Notes under the pieces: model-generated
The model's database searches: none
What the model saw: the letters and a program-made list of their open reading frames with translations, nothing else
Told to the model about the DNA's origin: nothing
DNA from: a virus
DNA: 51,375 nt
Virus record (IMG/VR): IMGVR_UViG_3300009011_000018
Span: 1-51,375 of that record
Direction: 5' to 3' (one strand)
Position numbers and translations under genes: made by a program
Part shown: piece after piece, positions 1 through 7,278 of the stretch
Position numbering within the stretch: the stretch's first letter is position 1
How the letters are laid out: every line of letters starts with the position of its first letter

Positions 1-1
1 A

Positions 2-160
2 ACTAAGATTGAAAGCAATGTAGCAACAGACGATGAAGTTAAGTTGTACAATGACATGAGAGATCATGGTTTGAAGCGTGGATTACATATGAATAAGAAG
101 TTATACAGAAATGACGTTGAGTTACAGATGATTGAGTATTATAATACTGGTTGTTTTTAA
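2..160 (+). CDS. C-terminal end of an unknown upstream gene (partial)
   Basis: An open frame enters from the left edge and ends at the TAA at 158-160, giving the last 52 residues of a hydrophilic, charged protein that ends in YYNTGCF. I see no recognisable motif, and the start lies outside the window. It is on the same strand as the RNA polymerase gene that follows after a 45-base gap, and that gap contains the recurrent AT-rich motif described below. The function is unknown. That it is coding is inferred from the clean frame running to a stop just ahead of the next gene. Confidence 0.5.
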   Translation, partial: TKIESNVATDDEVKLYNDMRDHGLKRGLHMNKKLYRNDVELQMIEYYNTGCF

Positions 161-170
161 TACATAATAG

Positions 171-183
171 TTAAATTAATAAA
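171..183 (+). promoter_or_regulatory. Recurrent junction motif TTAAATTAATAAA
   Basis: This is an exact copy of the motif found at eleven gene junctions. It lies 23 bases before the TTG start of the polymerase gene. A candidate phage promoter or RNA-processing site; the role is inferred. Confidence 0.45.
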
Positions 184-205
184 TAAAGAGAGTGGGGAGT
201 ATTTA

Positions 206-2977
206 TTGAAGAGTAACCGTTTTTTTACATATAAATTTAAGTCATCAAGACTTAAAGAGTTCAAGTATGATGTAACACTTAACTTTAATGATGCTTTAGA
301 ATACGGAGAAGTAATTGCGCTATTTGATAACCAAATGTTGCGTTCGATAAGAAAAATTAAGGATAGAGAACTAGATGAAGAGTTGTTGAGACAGCTTCAG
401 ACAGATAAAGATACTTTAAAGAAAGAATTTAATGATAATAAGGATAAGATTGAGGAAATTAATAATAAAATCAACGAAATGCTTTTTGTGCCTGAATACA
501 TAACTATTGTGATGGAACATAATTCTCATTACGACTATTTATACAAAAATAAACTAAAATTGAACAACAAGACATTTGTGCGCTTCTCTTCTTCTGCTGG
601 TCAGGCTCGTGTTTCTACAGTCGTCTTCATTGAAGAGGAAACCGCAAAAGAATTGCAAGTCATCATGGATAATGGTAGAGATTTAAGTAAAAAACTTGTA
701 CCATCTAAATATAATGCTTACAAAGGTCTTGCAGGAAGCGCAACTCAAATTGTATCAACACCAAGATTTTGCGTGGTAAAAGACTATGAGAGTCCGTCTA
801 CTTATGATGTAAACTTTGTTATAGAAACTGAAGATGATGAAGATGATAAGATTGAAGTTCGTGAGGAAACTGAAAGCTTTAATCGCTTTGACGGTCAAGG
901 ACTAATAAGCTATGAACAATCTGAGAAATGGGCTAAAGAGCTAGGGTTAGATTATGTTCCTGCTCAATGGTGTGTACGTCAGAATTTTATCAAGGGTATG
1001 TTAAATACCTTCGATATACATAGATTTTGTGAAGAAAAGAATGGTGAGAACTATGAAGTTGAGACGATTTATACTGATAGTAATGGTAAACAAAAAATCG
1101 TAGACCTTCGAAATGTTGATGTTATTTTAACAGAGAGTCAGTTCAAGTTATGGGATAGTTGGGGCAGTATTGAAGCATACCAAGAGAATTGCGTAAAGAA
1201 TGATTTATATTGGGGCGTATCTTTATATAGCCCTAAAAAAGATAAAGATATTCTACGTATGAATTACCAATTCTTACAGACATTAGACCTTAACAAGAAA
1301 GATATTCAGCAGATTTGTAGTAAGTTTGTAGATTGGATTAATGGTGTGAATTCTGGAAATATTTATTACACTCTTCTTTTCTTACTTGGGACTGAAGCAA
1401 ACGAAGAAAAAATAAGAAACGTACTTAACTATGGAGAGAACAACTGGCTCAAATCATTGATTGTAAATCCAGAATTAATAAAGGATAAATACATCAAAAG
1501 AAAAGTGTATGATTTAATAAAGCGTAAAATCAAAGATGGTTGTATGGGGAAAATTCTCTTAGATGGGAATTTCCAAACATTAGTCAGTGATCCTTATGCA
1601 ATGATGCAATACGTCTGTGGCTTTGAAGAAATCACAGGATTACTAGGAAAAGATGAGCACTACTCTGCTTATTGGAACAACAAGGGAATTAAAACAGTAG
1701 ATGCAATGCGAGCACCCCTCACCTACCGTAGCGAACATGTGCTATTAAACTTACAAAAGAATGATGACACTGAGGATTGGTATAAGTACAGTTACACAGG
1801 AGTAATTATTAACATACATGGTGTAGAAACAGTTAGATTTGCAGGAAGTGATTTTGACTTTGATATTGTAGCAACTACTTCTGATGAAACAGTAATTAAA
1901 GGAGTCTATAAAGATGAGTTACCTATTGCTTATAAAGCTCCCAAACCTCAAAAGATTAATTTCACTGATGAAAATCTGTTTGAAGCTGATAAATTTAGCT
2001 TCGGTAGCATTATTGGCAGCATTACTAATAAAAGCACAAGCGCTTTCGCCCTCCTATCCCAATTAAAGGAAGGAACTAAGGAATATGAAACAACATTGAA
2101 CAGAATTAAAATGTGTACGAAGTTGCAGTCAGCTCAGATTGACAAGGCTAAAATCGGGAAAAAGGTAAAAGGGATTCCTTCTTCTTGGGTTAACTATCAA
2201 AAAATAAAAGACGATGACTCAGAAAAAGACAAAGAATTAAAGAATTTCTCTAATTCAATAATGATTGACCGACACCCCTACTTTTTTACATATTTATATG
2301 GTGGAACAAGGAATAAATACAACAAGCATTTCAAGAGTTATGATATTACATGCCAACAGAGATTTGGTAAAACGCTAAATGAGTTGCGATCTGCTAAAAG
2401 AAAAACTAAAGAGGAGCATGAGTTTTTAACTTTATACGAAAAGTACTCACCTGTAATCGATAGTGATTGTGTCATGAACAATATCTGTCGATACGTAGAA
2501 TCCGTAAACTTTAAAATTAAACATATTCTAAAAGAAGAGTCAGATGACAGTATTTACATGAATTATCTTTGGGATGTAGACAGAAGCTTCGATGACACCA
2601 AAATTGCTACATTGACTCAAATTTACAATAGATATAGAAAGGTTACCAATCAACTTGCTTCTGAGATGAAAAGAAATAAATCGAAGTTTGACGAGGAATT
2701 GTACAATGAGATAAATGGACAGTACGAGAAATTTAAGTCAGATGCATTAGAAGTGGCTTCTAACGAGAAAGAGTTGGTTGATTATCTAGTGTATATCTTT
2801 TATAAGCTAAATCCTAGCTATAATAAAGACTTACTGTGGAATACATACGGAAAAACTATTCATCAAAACGTTAAGTGTAAAATTAATAACTACATTATAC
2901 CGGTTGAAGCTGAAGATGATGTATGCGATTTATACTATTTAAATAAAAAATACAAGTTACAAAAGGTGGAGTGTTAA
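206..2977 (+). CDS. yonO: YonO-like single-subunit DNA-dependent RNA polymerase
   Basis: A 923-residue protein related to the two-barrel RNA polymerase superfamily, which includes eukaryotic RNA-dependent RNA polymerases and SPbeta YonO. Visible family blocks, in order: FDGQGLIS at 228-235, matching the DGxGxIS block of this family; a following QxxF-KGM segment near 257-268; the catalytic metal-binding aspartates D549-F-D551-F-D553 in GSDFDFDIV; and SAQIDKAKIG at 642-651, matching the x-x-D-x-x-K-x-G block. YonO itself is about 900 residues and is reported to transcribe SPbeta late genes. The third position of the usual DxDGD is Phe instead of Gly, which is unusual. The TTG start follows a GGGGAG site. 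It overlaps the next gene at TAATG. Confidence 0.88.
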   Translation: MKSNRFFTYKFKSSRLKEFKYDVTLNFNDALEYGEVIALFDNQMLRSIRKIKDRELDEELLRQLQTDKDTLKKEFNDNKDKIEEINNKINEMLFVPEYITIVMEHNSHYDYLYKNKLKLNNKTFVRFSSSAGQARVSTVVFIEEETAKELQVIMDNGRDLSKKLVPSKYNAYKGLAGSATQIVSTPRFCVVKDYESPSTYDVNFVIETEDDEDDKIEVREETESFNRFDGQGLISYEQSEKWAKELGLDYVPAQWCVRQNFIKGMLNTFDIHRFCEEKNGENYEVETIYTDSNGKQKIVDLRNVDVILTESQFKLWDSWGSIEAYQENCVKNDLYWGVSLYSPKKDKDILRMNYQFLQTLDLNKKDIQQICSKFVDWINGVNSGNIYYTLLFLLGTEANEEKIRNVLNYGENNWLKSLIVNPELIKDKYIKRKVYDLIKRKIKDGCMGKILLDGNFQTLVSDPYAMMQYVCGFEEITGLLGKDEHYSAYWNNKGIKTVDAMRAPLTYRSEHVLLNLQKNDDTEDWYKYSYTGVIINIHGVETVRFAGSDFDFDIVATTSDETVIKGVYKDELPIAYKAPKPQKINFTDENLFEADKFSFGSIIGSITNKSTSAFALLSQLKEGTKEYETTLNRIKMCTKLQSAQIDKAKIGKKVKGIPSSWVNYQKIKDDDSEKDKELKNFSNSIMIDRHPYFFTYLYGGTRNKYNKHFKSYDITCQQRFGKTLNELRSAKRKTKEEHEFLTLYEKYSPVIDSDCVMNNICRYVESVNFKIKHILKEESDDSIYMNYLWDVDRSFDDTKIATLTQIYNRYRKVTNQLASEMKRNKSKFDEELYNEINGQYEKFKSDALEVASNEKELVDYLVYIFYKLNPSYNKDLLWNTYGKTIHQNVKCKINNYIIPVEAEDDVCDLYYLNKKYKLQKVEC

Positions 2978-3780
2978 TGTTCGAGTATAAATATAATGAA
3001 AAAGATCAAGCAGAAAAAATTATAGATGAAGGATTTAGTAGTAATCATCTGAGTGGAGAACTAAAGGTTTTAGCTAAATACTTTAAATACCTAGGTCAAA
3101 AACCCAAAGAGCGTGAAGAATCTTTATATGCTATTTGTAAGAAACATATTACTGATTTCAATAAAGTGTCCTATTTTAGACGTATCAATTCTGCTTTAAA
3201 CTACGCTAAAAAGAAAGATAGCAATATTATTGACATAAAATCGATTCCGGTTTATAAGAGTGAATTGAATTATATAGATAATCTAGGTGTCCCCCACTAT
3301 TATAAAAAAGTTGTCTTTACGCTGCTCATTTTGAGTAAATTAGGTAAAGAAGTTCAATTACTAAGAGATTCTAAAAAAGTGAATGAAGATTATTACTTTG
3401 GTGGCAACCAAAGAAATTATCAGGAGCTTAAGTTATCATCTAAAATACCTCAGCAATCGAAAAGAAATAAAATTAAAGGAATACATGAAATCATCGGTGA
3501 TTTAGATAAAGAAGGGATTGTGCAGATTAGAGGGAAGGGCTATATAAAACTACTGTTCATCTATCCTCTTTCTCAGGATCAGGTAGCTTTCGAGATTGAT
3601 ACATATGATGACATTGGCTATTATTATGATTTACATACTGGTGAGAATAAAGTTAAAAGATGTGAAGAGTGCAAAAAAATAATCAAAATGAAATCTAATC
3701 GAACCAAATATTGTGAAGATTGCTTAAAAGAAAAAAAGCTTGAATCTAAGCGAGAATGGTGGCATAGAAACAAAAACTAG
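2977..3780 (+). CDS. Unknown protein with a C-terminal zinc ribbon
   Basis: I prefer the ATG at 2977, which overlaps the polymerase stop codon and sits 8 bases after AGGTGG; the GTG at 2971 is too close to that site. The 267-residue product has a mostly helical, Lys-rich N-terminal part, a stretch near 155-190 (HEIIGDLDKEGIVQIRGKGY) that could be a winged-helix turn, and a clear C-terminal zinc ribbon with C229-x2-C232 and C246-x2-C249. The translational overlap suggests it is made together with the polymerase. It may assist the polymerase, but that is only inferred from position. I do not recognise the family. Confidence 0.7.
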   Translation: MFEYKYNEKDQAEKIIDEGFSSNHLSGELKVLAKYFKYLGQKPKEREESLYAICKKHITDFNKVSYFRRINSALNYAKKKDSNIIDIKSIPVYKSELNYIDNLGVPHYYKKVVFTLLILSKLGKEVQLLRDSKKVNEDYYFGGNQRNYQELKLSSKIPQQSKRNKIKGIHEIIGDLDKEGIVQIRGKGYIKLLFIYPLSQDQVAFEIDTYDDIGYYYDLHTGENKVKRCEECKKIIKMKSNRTKYCEDCLKEKKLESKREWWHRNKN

Positions 3781-3939
3781 AACTTTAGAAAAACGCTGAA
3801 ACCCTTGTGACTCTAAGGTTCTCAAGTATTTTCGTAAAATTGTACTATATGAAGAAGAAAACTATATAAAACAGCTCTTTTAAAGAGTGTAATTAATAGA
3901 TAATAAAATTTAAACGGATATTCAGGAGGAGATTTATTG

Positions 3940-4563
3940 ATGGAAATGACAATTACTCGTGCTTTAGCTGAATTAAAAATGCTTGATAAACGTATTAACC
4001 GTACTATTAGCGATTCAATTTTATGTGGAATTGTAGTTGGCAAGAAACCAATGACAGGCTATCAAAATATTGAAGAGATTGAGCAAAAAGCAAAATCAGA
4101 CTATCAAAGTGCGAATGATTTAATTTCTAGACGCAACAAGATTAAGTCAGCAATTGTTGTTTCAAATGCTACAACTAATGTGGAAGTAGCTGGTGAAAAA
4201 ATGACTGTGGCAGAAGCAATTGAACGTAAAACTAGCATTGACTATGATAAAAGTTTATTAGCAAGAATGAAAAAACTCTATACCCACTTTGTTAATCAAG
4301 TAGATACAGTCAATGCTGAGGTGCAGATTCGACTAGACAGACAATTAGAAGTTTTATATGGAAAAGAAGGTAAAGTTAAAGCTGGTGAAAACACTGATTT
4401 AACTAAGCTTTTCTTAGAGGAAAATGAAGCAAAATTTATTGATCCTCTAAAGATTAAAGATAAAATTAAAGAATTAACAGATAGAATCGAAGATTTTGAG
4501 AATGAGATTGACTTTGTTCTTTCGGAAATTAATACAATTACACGAATTACTATTGAAGATTAA
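3940..4563 (+). CDS. DIP1984-like / septicolysin-like small helical protein
   Basis: The ATG at 3940 follows AGGAGGAG at 3924-3931 with good spacing; the TTG one codon earlier is also possible. The 207-residue protein is almost entirely helical. It has an N-terminal LAELKMLDKRINRTIS segment, a central NDLISRRNKIKSAI segment, a MTVAEAIERK segment and a C-terminal coiled coil. This order of blocks resembles the DIP1984 family, whose biochemical role is not well established. No signal peptide or membrane segment is present. The gene stands alone between two untranslated stretches. I am moderately sure of the family resemblance and make no functional claim. Confidence 0.6.
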   Translation: MEMTITRALAELKMLDKRINRTISDSILCGIVVGKKPMTGYQNIEEIEQKAKSDYQSANDLISRRNKIKSAIVVSNATTNVEVAGEKMTVAEAIERKTSIDYDKSLLARMKKLYTHFVNQVDTVNAEVQIRLDRQLEVLYGKEGKVKAGENTDLTKLFLEENEAKFIDPLKIKDKIKELTDRIEDFENEIDFVLSEINTITRITIED

Positions 4564-4990
4564 TCATAAGTAAACATCTTGTTAGTTAATCGAAAACTGA
4601 TAAAACTAAACGCCCTTTTGGGGATTGGGTCAATATCCCCTACTTTTACTTTATTCCCAGCGATGGATGATATAAAACTTAACCTGATACGGGTATGTAT
4701 TAAGATACATAACAAAGATGGTAAAAGTTCAAGGTTTAAATCTCAAGGAATCAAAGTTAAAGTCTTAAGTTTCTTTATTATCAACGTTTAGACTTTAAAG
4801 TTATAAATATCGATTAAATCTAGGAGTAATGGCTTTGAGTGGTTGTTTATTGACTCTATTGGTTGCCACCTAGCAGATTAGCTAACAGCACTACTTATGA
4901 CAATGATAGCGTAATGTGGTGCGAGTCCACATATTGTCTTTATAACTTACATACAAATATAAAAATGGATTTCCAAGGAGGAAAATTATT
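4564..4990 (+). ncRNA. Candidate structured RNA region upstream of the HU gene
   Basis: A 427-base stretch without a credible gene; the ATG-less 70-codon frame at 4579-4791 is not supported. It contains many complementary segments. In the 5' half: GGGGAT/ATCCCC around a 9-base loop (4621-4641), ACTTTTAC/GTAAAAGT bracketing a hairpin TATGTAT-TAAG-ATACATA near 4695-4712, and TTAAAGTCT/AGACTTTAA ending about 4797. The 3' half (4798-4948) folds into its own domain, described separately. I do not recognise a known RNA family. It could be an independent RNA or the 5' leader of the HU mRNA. The base pairing is seen directly; transcription and function are inferred. Confidence 0.45.
4798..4948 (+). 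ncRNA. Closed multi-helix domain with a tRNA-like acceptor/T-arm
   Basis: The outer helix AAGTTATAAA (4798-4807) pairs with TTTATAACTT (4939-4948). Directly stacked on it, GACAATG (4899-4905) pairs with TATTGTC (4932-4938), and TGTGG (4915-4919) pairs with CCACA (4927-4931) around the 7-base loop TGCGAGT. The internal arm pairs 4817-4824 with 4869-4879 (GCA bulge), 4830-4833 with 4865-4868, and 4837-4840 with 4853-4856. GCTA at 4881-4884 could pair with TAGC at 4907-4910 as a pseudoknot. The 7+5 base-pair stack and the loop resemble the acceptor/T-arm of tRNA, but there is no D arm, anticodon arm or CCA end. Confidence 0.4.
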
Positions 4991-5266
4991 ATGAACAAAA
5001 CAGAATTAGTAAATGCGGTGGCAGAATTAACAGGATTAACCAAAAAGGATGCAGCAGTAGCAGTTGACGGTACATTTGAAGCAATCAAAGAATCATTAGC
5101 TAAAGGCGAACCAGTAAAATTAACTGGATTTGGTACATTCGAAACTCGTGATCGTGCAGCTCGTAAAGGACGCTCACCTCAAACTGGAGAAGAGATTGAT
5201 ATTCCAGCGACTACAGTAGCAGCATTTAAAGCAGCGAAAGCCCTAAAGGAAACTGTAAAAGGTTAA
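4991..5266 (+). CDS. yonN: HU-type DNA-binding protein
   Basis: A 91-residue, full-length bacterial HU. It begins [13 protein letters not shown], carries the typical GFGTFE turn, and has the DNA-binding arm with the [16 protein letters not shown] signature, ending [15 protein letters not shown] dimers bend and compact DNA. In SPbeta a phage HU homologue (yonN, HU 2) lies at the same place after yonO, which supports the assignment. The ATG follows AAGGAGG by 9 bases. It is preceded by the structured region and followed by the junction motif. It could serve as a phage chromatin protein or packaging/replication accessory factor; that role is inferred. Confidence 0.95.
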   Translation: MNKTELVNAVAELTGLTKKDAAVAVDGTFEAIKESLAKGEPVKLTGFGTFETRDRAARKGRSPQTGEEIDIPATTVAAFKAAKALKETVKG

Positions 5267-5279
5267 TTTTATTTAAAAG

Positions 5280-5292
5280 TTAAATTAATAAT
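5280..5292 (+). promoter_or_regulatory. Recurrent junction motif TTAAATTAATAAT
   Basis: A copy of the junction motif, 77 bases before the phoH-like gene and just after the HU stop codon. The spacer after it contains a weak hairpin TTCTCTGTG...CACAGAGAA (5311-5341). The role is inferred. Confidence 0.4.
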
Positions 5293-5369
5293 AATGTACA
5301 TATAAATCAATTCTCTGTGGTATCTGATGTATCACAGAGAAAATCTACCTAATAATAAGGGGTACTCAT

Positions 5370-6665
5370 ATGGAGAAAATTTACCTTTTAGATACAAATA
5401 TTCTGTTAGCAGATGCGCTTTCCATTAATTCCTTTGGCAAAAATACAGTTGCAATCCCCTCTACAGTTATTCAAGAGGTAGATTCCAAGAAACGCTTAAT
5501 GGATGAAGTGGGTAGAAACGCAAGACAAGTGAGTAAGCAACTAGATAAACTACGTGAAAAAGGTAAATTGCATGACGGGGTTGACTTAGATAATGGAGGA
5601 AAATTAATTGTAGTCTTCCCTCCTTCTCAATCTCCTATCTATGAACAATTCATGGATAAATCAAACGATACAATTATTATTGCTACAGCTTTAGATGTTA
5701 CAAATAAAAATGAAGATAAAGAAGTAATCTTAGTAAGTAAAGATGTCCTAGTTCGTGTAAAAGCTGATGTTATAGGAGTAAAAGCTGAAGATTATCAGAA
5801 TGATAAGGTGTTAACGGCTTCCGATGACTCTTATACAGGCTTCACAGAATTAGAAGTAGACCCATCTTATATTAATGAATTTTACGCTGATAAGAAAGCT
5901 ACCTCACCTCAACCTTTCTGTGAGAATCATTATGTTCTATTGAAGAATGGGAAGCAATCTGCAATCACACGTTATAACCACGGCTTCTTACATAAGTTGT
6001 ATTCGTATACGGAAAAGCCTGTATTCGGACTAACTCATAAGAATATTGAACAGATCATTGCTTTAGATTTGCTATTAGACCCTAAAATTCCACTTGTGAC
6101 ATTGCGAGGCAAAGCCGGTACAGGTAAAACTTTATTAGCTTTAGCTGCTGGACTTTCTCAATCACAAGATCACGATACTTACAATAAAGTAAGTGCTGCA
6201 AGACCTATTGTTCCTCTTGGAAATGATATTGGATTCTTGCCGGGAGAGAAAGAAGATAAATTAAAACCTTGGATGCAGCCGATTTTTGATAATCTAGAAT
6301 TCCTATTTGATTGTAAAGATCAACAGGAACTAGAACAAATTTTAGCTGGATATGAAGGTATGATTCAAGTAGAAGCTTTGACTTACATTCGAGGACGCTC
6401 TATTCCTAATCAATTTTTAATTATTGATGAAGCACAGAACTTATCCAAGCATGAAGCAAAGACTATCCTTACTCGAATTGGAGCTAAGAGTAAAATCGTG
6501 TTAACCGGTGATCCAGACCAAATTGACCACCCTTACTTAGATGCTTATTCAAACGGACTTACATATGTAATTGAGAAATTCAAGGAATATAGTCAAGCAG
6601 GACATATTACCTTAACCAAAGGCGAACGATCTGAATTTGCTCAGTTGGCAGCCGATATTCTTTAA
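5370..6665 (+). CDS. PIN domain-PhoH ATPase (PhoH2/YlaK type)
   Basis: A 431-residue fusion. The N-terminal PIN ribonuclease domain (about 1-140) starts with the LLDTNIL block (acidic D8) and includes the later acidic NDTIIIATAL segment. The C-terminal PhoH-type P-loop ATPase (about 215-431) has Walker A GKAGTGKT at 247-254, Walker B FLIIDEAQ with D353-E354, and a sensor-like VLTGDPDQID. Family members of this layout have RNA-unwinding and RNase activity. The ATG follows a GGGG site. It stands alone between the HU gene and a hairpin terminator at 6681-6720. The substrate in the phage cycle is unknown; mRNA turnover is one possibility. Confidence 0.9.
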   Translation: MEKIYLLDTNILLADALSINSFGKNTVAIPSTVIQEVDSKKRLMDEVGRNARQVSKQLDKLREKGKLHDGVDLDNGGKLIVVFPPSQSPIYEQFMDKSNDTIIIATALDVTNKNEDKEVILVSKDVLVRVKADVIGVKAEDYQNDKVLTASDDSYTGFTELEVDPSYINEFYADKKATSPQPFCENHYVLLKNGKQSAITRYNHGFLHKLYSYTEKPVFGLTHKNIEQIIALDLLLDPKIPLVTLRGKAGTGKTLLALAAGLSQSQDHDTYNKVSAARPIVPLGNDIGFLPGEKEDKLKPWMQPIFDNLEFLFDCKDQQELEQILAGYEGMIQVEALTYIRGRSIPNQFLIIDEAQNLSKHEAKTILTRIGAKSKIVLTGDPDQIDHPYLDAYSNGLTYVIEKFKEYSQAGHITLTKGERSEFAQLAADIL

Positions 6666-6680
6666 TACATAAGCTTACCT

Positions 6681-6720
6681 AGAGAGTGCAACTAAACATT
6701 GTGCTCTCTTCTATTATTAT
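6681..6720 (+). terminator. Terminator after the phoH-like gene
   Basis: AGAGAGTGCAA (6681-6691) pairs with TTGTGCTCTCT (6699-6709) with two wobble pairs and a 7-base loop, followed by a T-rich stretch. It lies 16 bases past the stop codon. Confidence 0.6.
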
Positions 6721-6988
6721 GACATGGCAAAAACTATGTCGCCTAAACGTTCTACTCTCACAATACATAAGTAGACAAAGTGACACTTAGTAGAATAAAT
6801 TCCTGATGATAGTCCCTCCTTTGTTCTATTTACACGGCTCATTCTAATTGATTAGGATCGAACAGGAAGAAAATACTTTGTAAATGAGTTAACGACTACG
6901 TTGCTCAATGTCCGTAGAATAGTGATGTCTATCCTGCGGATTTAATCTTGTTGTCAACACGAAACAGCAAATAAAGATAACTATTCCA

Positions 6989-7042
6989 AACCGTATTTCA
7001 CCTACTTAAATGTGTTCGTGAAGTACGGTTATTTAATTTTAT
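6989..7042 (+). terminator. Thirteen base-pair hairpin with T-rich tail
   Basis: AACCGTATTTCAC (6989-7001) pairs with GTGAAGTACGGTT (7018-7030), one wobble pair, followed by ATTTAATTTTAT. It lies just before the yonK-like ribosome-binding site, so it could be a terminator/attenuator for that gene. Confidence 0.5.
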
Positions 7043-7066
7043 AAGGATTACAAGGAGGAGTTTTAA

Positions 7067-7276
7067 ATGGCTACTGGAAAGAAAGAGTACACTTTTAAGA
7101 ATTGTACTATTAGCTTGGAAGATAATGAAATTATTGAATATGATAAAGACGGAAATCCTTCTATTCACGTTCTTTCAGACTTTTTGAAGGAAATTGAGAG
7201 TTCAGAGGATAGAATTAACTTCAATATCAAGATTGAAAAGTCCCTTGTGCCTAAAGAAACAGAAGGGATTATTTAA
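7067..7276 (+). CDS. yonK: YonK-like small protein
   Basis: A 69-residue acidic protein beginning MATGKKEYTFKNCTISL, followed by EDNEIIEYDKDGNPS. Length, position after the HU gene and before the metallophosphoesterase gene, and sequence style match YonK of SPbeta as I remember it; that protein has a solved structure but no assigned function. A strong AAGGAGGAG site precedes the ATG. The next gene starts 3 bases after its stop, so the two are translated together. It is the first gene after the hairpin-rich stretch and may mark the start of a late unit. Confidence 0.65.
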   Translation: MATGKKEYTFKNCTISLEDNEIIEYDKDGNPSIHVLSDFLKEIESSEDRINFNIKIEKSLVPKETEGII

Positions 7277-7278
7277 AT

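Larger units (their letters stand above)
6666..7066 (+). ncRNA. Gene-free region packed with hairpins before yonK
   Basis: About 400 bases without a gene. After the phoH terminator come GACATGG/CTATGTC (6721-6740), TTCTACT/AGTAGAA (6750-6795), TTTGTTC pairing with GAACAGG (about 6820-6866), CTCATT/AATGAG (6838-6888, alternative to ATTTACA/TGTAAAT at 6828-6885), an 11 of 12 base-pair hairpin at 6911-6940 with loop TGATGT, and a 13 base-pair hairpin at 6989-7030 that ends in a T-rich run. Several of the 6820-6888 helices exclude each other. It may be a multi-terminator barrier between two transcription units, or a structured leader RNA. I do not recognise a known RNA family. Confidence 0.4.

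Noticed and set aside
3840-3868. Possible host promoter TTGTAC-N17-TATATA
   Set aside because: Only three of six -35 and four of six -10 bases match; not distinguishable from AT-rich background.
4579-4791. 70-codon + strand frame in the spacer before HU
   Set aside because: No ribosome-binding site, non-ATG start, low-complexity translation, and the DNA is explained better by strong hairpins.
4899-4950. A true tRNA gene
   Set aside because: Only the acceptor/T-arm part can be drawn; no D arm, anticodon arm or CCA end. I found no complete tRNA anywhere in the window.
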